From the NCBI GenBank assembly GCA_035628055.1, contig DASPKO010000248.1, forward strand, positions 1 to 7,741: a stretch of 7,741 nt of DNA, written 5' to 3'. The notes under the pieces were generated by a model. It was not told the origin of the DNA. It saw only the letters and a list, made by a program, of their open reading frames with translations, and made no database searches. Every line of letters begins with the position of its first letter. The first letter of the stretch is position 1. The stretch is from DASPKO01 sp035628055. Its GTDB lineage: Bacteria > Planctomycetota > Phycisphaerae > Phycisphaerales > UBA1924. Below are positions 6,186 to 7,741 of the stretch, one piece after another. The position numbers and the translations under genes are program-made.

Positions 6186-6213
6186 GTTTACTATCCCAGC
6201 ATGTCTACGGCCA

Positions 6214-6357
6214 TTACCGGGCGGGATTGCCCCCGCCGCCCGAGCCACCTGTTCCTTGTGGCGGCCTGGGGTCCGAGGGCATGATCCCGCCGCTCTTGGT
6301 GCACCCGGCCAGCGCCAGCACGCACACCGCGCCGAGAACTTTTAGGGTTCGCTTCAT
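6214..6357 (-). CDS. Very small Gly/Pro-rich lipoprotein (47 residues)
   Basis: The ATG at 6357 opens with MKRTLKVLGAVCVLALAGC, a clear lipoprotein signal with lipobox LAGC and Cys19. The mature peptide is only 29 residues: TKSGG, then GIMPSDPRPP (24-33), then a Gly/Ser-rich end (GTGGSGGGGNPAR). No folded domain is possible at this length, so it is a lipid-anchored tail. A GGGAG lies 10 nt upstream of the start, slightly far for a ribosome binding site. It begins 29 bp after the membrane-protein gene and ends 28 bp before the next lipoprotein, consistent with co-transcription. Small planctomycete lipoproteins of this sort are generally unannotated. It could be a lysis/entericidin-like or scaffold peptide, but nothing in the sequence decides this. 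Confidence 0.72.
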   Translation of the reverse strand: MKRTLKVLGAVCVLALAGCTKSGGIMPSDPRPPQGTGGSGGGGNPAR

Positions 6358-6386
6358 GGGCTTCTGGCTCCCGCTGTGCCGCGACC

Positions 6387-7124
6387 TCAGAACTCCTGGA
6401 GGATCAGCGTCATGACGTTGTCGTACTCCGCGTTGATGCGGCTCATCAGGTGATCGACCTCCTGCTCGCTGGCGCATTGGCAGTCGGCCAGCTTCTGGAT
6501 GGAGGCCGCCAGCCCGGCGAGCGCGTCGATGGTCGCCTGGTTCCGGCACGTGGAGGCCAGCACGATGCACAGGCCGGCCGCGCCCCCGCCCCGAACCCAT
6601 TCCTGCCGCGCCGTCAGGAACTGGTCCCGGTGCTTCTCCCACTGCGCCACCGCGGCGCGGGCCTCATCCGACTCGGCCCCGCCCCGGTCGATCTGGGCCG
6701 ACGCGTGCTCTCTGGCTTGCTCGACCCGGGCGGCGGTGGCGGCCATCTCGTACACGCGCAGGAGGGCGGGAGGGAACTTCTCGTCGAAGCGCTGCAGGGC
6801 CTCGGTGCGGGCGCTGCTCACCGCCCACTCCCGCCGGCGGGTCTCGAGCTCGAGCGCCCAGTACGCCCCCGCCGCGTACGCGATGCCCGACATGAGCAGG
6901 CCCGCGATCGCGCCCAGGATCAGGTTCGCCCGGAACTTCTGCGAATCCGTCGGTCGGTCATAGGGCGGGCTGGGGTCAACCCACGCGGTGCGCCGGGTGA
7001 GCGCGGCGTACAGACCCTCGACCGTGCGGCGCACGCGCCCGCGGCGCGGGGCGGGTTCCAGCGGCTTGGGCTCGACCCCGGCAGGGGCACCGATGGTCGC
7101 GCTCATGATCCCGTTGCCCGGCAC
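6387..7124 (-). CDS. Single-pass membrane protein with long helical C-terminal region (unknown family)
   Basis: 245 residues from GTG 7124, chosen because AGGAGG lies just upstream; an ATG at codon 7 (7106) has no such site. The N-terminal arm (1-65) is basic and Pro-rich (PRRGRVRR at 26-33, DPSPPYDRP at 50-58). One strong membrane helix covers about 66-90 (NLILGAIAGLLMSGIAYAAG). Residues 92-175 are charged and strongly helical, probably coiled coil (LETRRREW, ARVEQAREHASAQI, WEKHRDQFLTARQEW). A Gly break at 179-184 precedes a second helical part to 245 that holds all four cysteines (186, 193, 215, 217). If this part is outside the membrane they could form disulphides; CQC is unusual. The gene starts 16 bp after the peptidase stop, so the two are almost certainly co-transcribed and may form a complex. 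No catalytic motif and no family recognised. Confidence 0.84.
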   Translation of the reverse strand: MPGNGIMSATIGAPAGVEPKPLEPAPRRGRVRRTVEGLYAALTRRTAWVDPSPPYDRPTDSQKFRANLILGAIAGLLMSGIAYAAGAYWALELETRRREWAVSSARTEALQRFDEKFPPALLRVYEMAATAARVEQAREHASAQIDRGGAESDEARAAVAQWEKHRDQFLTARQEWVRGGGAAGLCIVLASTCRNQATIDALAGLAASIQKLADCQCASEQEVDHLMSRINAEYDNVMTLILQEF

Positions 7125-7128
7125 GGTA

Positions 7129-7134
7129 CCTCCT
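7129..7134 (-). promoter_or_regulatory. Strong Shine-Dalgarno AGGAGG fixing the GTG start at 7124
   Basis: A full AGGAGG on the minus strand lies 4 nt before the GTG at 7124 and 22 nt before the next ATG (7106), so GTG is the better start. It lies in the 16-bp gap after the peptidase stop, which supports a polycistronic message. Confidence 0.7.
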
Positions 7135-7140
7135 GTGCGC

Positions 7141-7741
7141 CTAGCGCATCTGCAGACTGCGACGCGCGTCGGCCGCGATCTGGCCCGCCTTCCTCGTGCT
7201 GAGCCAGAAGTTCGCGTGCCGCCTCAGCTCCCCGTCGGTCATCGTCCTGGGCTCGGTCTGTCCCCGGCGCGGGTCGAGGAACTCGACGGCGCGCACGCGG
7301 TAGCGGGTGTCTCCCCCCAGGTCCTCGCGCACCTGCTCGACCCGATCCATCAGCCCGTCGAGCGGGCCCAGCCCCGTCCGCGTCCGGCCCTTCTCCTGAT
7401 ACTCGATCTTCGTCAGGATGACCACGTGACCGAGCATGCCCTCCCAGTTCTTGAGGCCCAGCAGGACCGGTTCGCCCTGGCGCATGTCCTCCACCGCGTC
7501 GTCCTGCGAGGTGTAGATCGAGGCCGAGCGGACCGCCGCCTTGACCAGGGGCCCCAGGTCGCCCGAGACCTGCCGCGGCAGGCCCCGGTCGGGGCGCTCG
7601 CGCGGCTCGTGCTCGGCCAGGGCCTGGATGATCTCGAGTTCGATGGCCCGCTGGTCGGTGGCGCTGGCCTTGTATTTGCGGACCAGGTGCTCCTGGGTGA
7701 TCCCCTGAATCCCCTTGGCGCGGAAGGCCATCTCGGCGCAC
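7141..7741 (-). CDS. Papain/C39-like cysteine peptidase, N-terminus beyond the window edge
   Basis: The last 199 residues are visible, starting CAEMAFRAKGIQGITQEHLV at the right edge and ending with TAG at 7141-7143. An internal ATG at 7731 exists, but the frame stays open to the edge and the motif pattern needs upstream residues. The layout fits the papain-like cysteine proteases (C70/C39_2-like) common in planctomycetes: a Cys-helix (CxxMxF..G..I-TQEHLV), a middle region, DMRQGEPVLLGL (85-96), the catalytic-His motif GHVVILTKIEY (104-114, His105), and FLDPRRG (154-160, Asp156) as the third catalytic residue. The nucleophile is expected about seven residues before the Met of the first helix, so it is probably just outside the window; the first visible Cys is an alternative. 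The C-terminal 40 residues (TMTDGELRRHANFWLSTRKA region) are helical. Substrate unknown. It heads the visible part of a four-gene minus-strand cluster. Confidence 0.75.
   Translation of the reverse strand, partial: CAEMAFRAKGIQGITQEHLVRKYKASATDQRAIELEIIQALAEHEPRERPDRGLPRQVSGDLGPLVKAAVRSASIYTSQDDAVEDMRQGEPVLLGLKNWEGMLGHVVILTKIEYQEKGRTRTGLGPLDGLMDRVEQVREDLGGDTRYRVRAVEFLDPRRGQTEPRTMTDGELRRHANFWLSTRKAGQIAADARRSLQMR

Noticed and set aside
6450..7202. A 250-codon plus-strand frame opposite the membrane protein
   Set aside because: It is Arg/Gly/Ala-rich with no motif, while the minus frame has a ribosome binding site, a membrane helix and helical periodicity.
7103..7741. A 212-codon minus-strand frame beginning at the right edge
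   Set aside because: Its translation is Gly/Arg/Pro-rich with no motif. The neighbouring frame carries the GHVVILT and DPRRG peptidase motifs.

Overview
The window is very GC-rich, with strong G/C preference at third codon positions in most genes. It looks like chromosomal DNA of a planctomycete, most likely from the Phycisphaerae. The evidence is family-level: a pseudopilin with the FTLIELLVVIAIIALL start typical of the large planctomycete pseudopilin families, a large secreted protein ending in a DCNGNG calcium motif plus a degenerate dockerin-like module of the type common in Phycisphaerae, and a lipoprotein foldase. No species can be named from the sequence alone. No tRNA, rRNA, CRISPR array, insertion sequence, phage gene or attachment site was seen.

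Layout. (1) On the minus strand, 1-1012 is a pseudopilin cut off by the left edge, and 1168-2268 is a membrane protein with a zinc ribbon, a GYF_2-like domain and a second zinc ribbon. (2) Only 20-47 bp away and divergent, 2289-3350 (+) encodes a parvulin-type foldase lipoprotein. It is followed by 3497-5866 (+), a 789-residue secreted protein with a C-terminal dockerin-like anchor, its own candidate promoter and a clear intrinsic terminator at 5919-5944. (3) Converging on that terminator is a tight minus-strand cluster entering from the right edge: a papain/C39-like cysteine peptidase (7141-7741, N-terminus missing), a 245-residue single-pass membrane protein (6387-7124), and two very small lipoproteins (6214-6357 and 5994-6185). 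The gaps in this cluster are 16, 29 and 28 bp, so it reads as one operon. All intergenic stretches are shorter than 300 bp.

How the parts may work together. Most gene products are predicted to be exported or membrane-bound. The foldase could assist folding of secreted proteins such as the dockerin-tailed protein next to it, although its parvulin domain lacks both signature histidines and may act only as a chaperone. The right-hand cluster combines a predicted peptidase, a helical membrane protein and two lipoproteins that share a short GI-[LM]-P-x-DP-[KR]-PP motif. I do not recognise this combination as a described system, and it is the best candidate for something new here. Its function is inference only.
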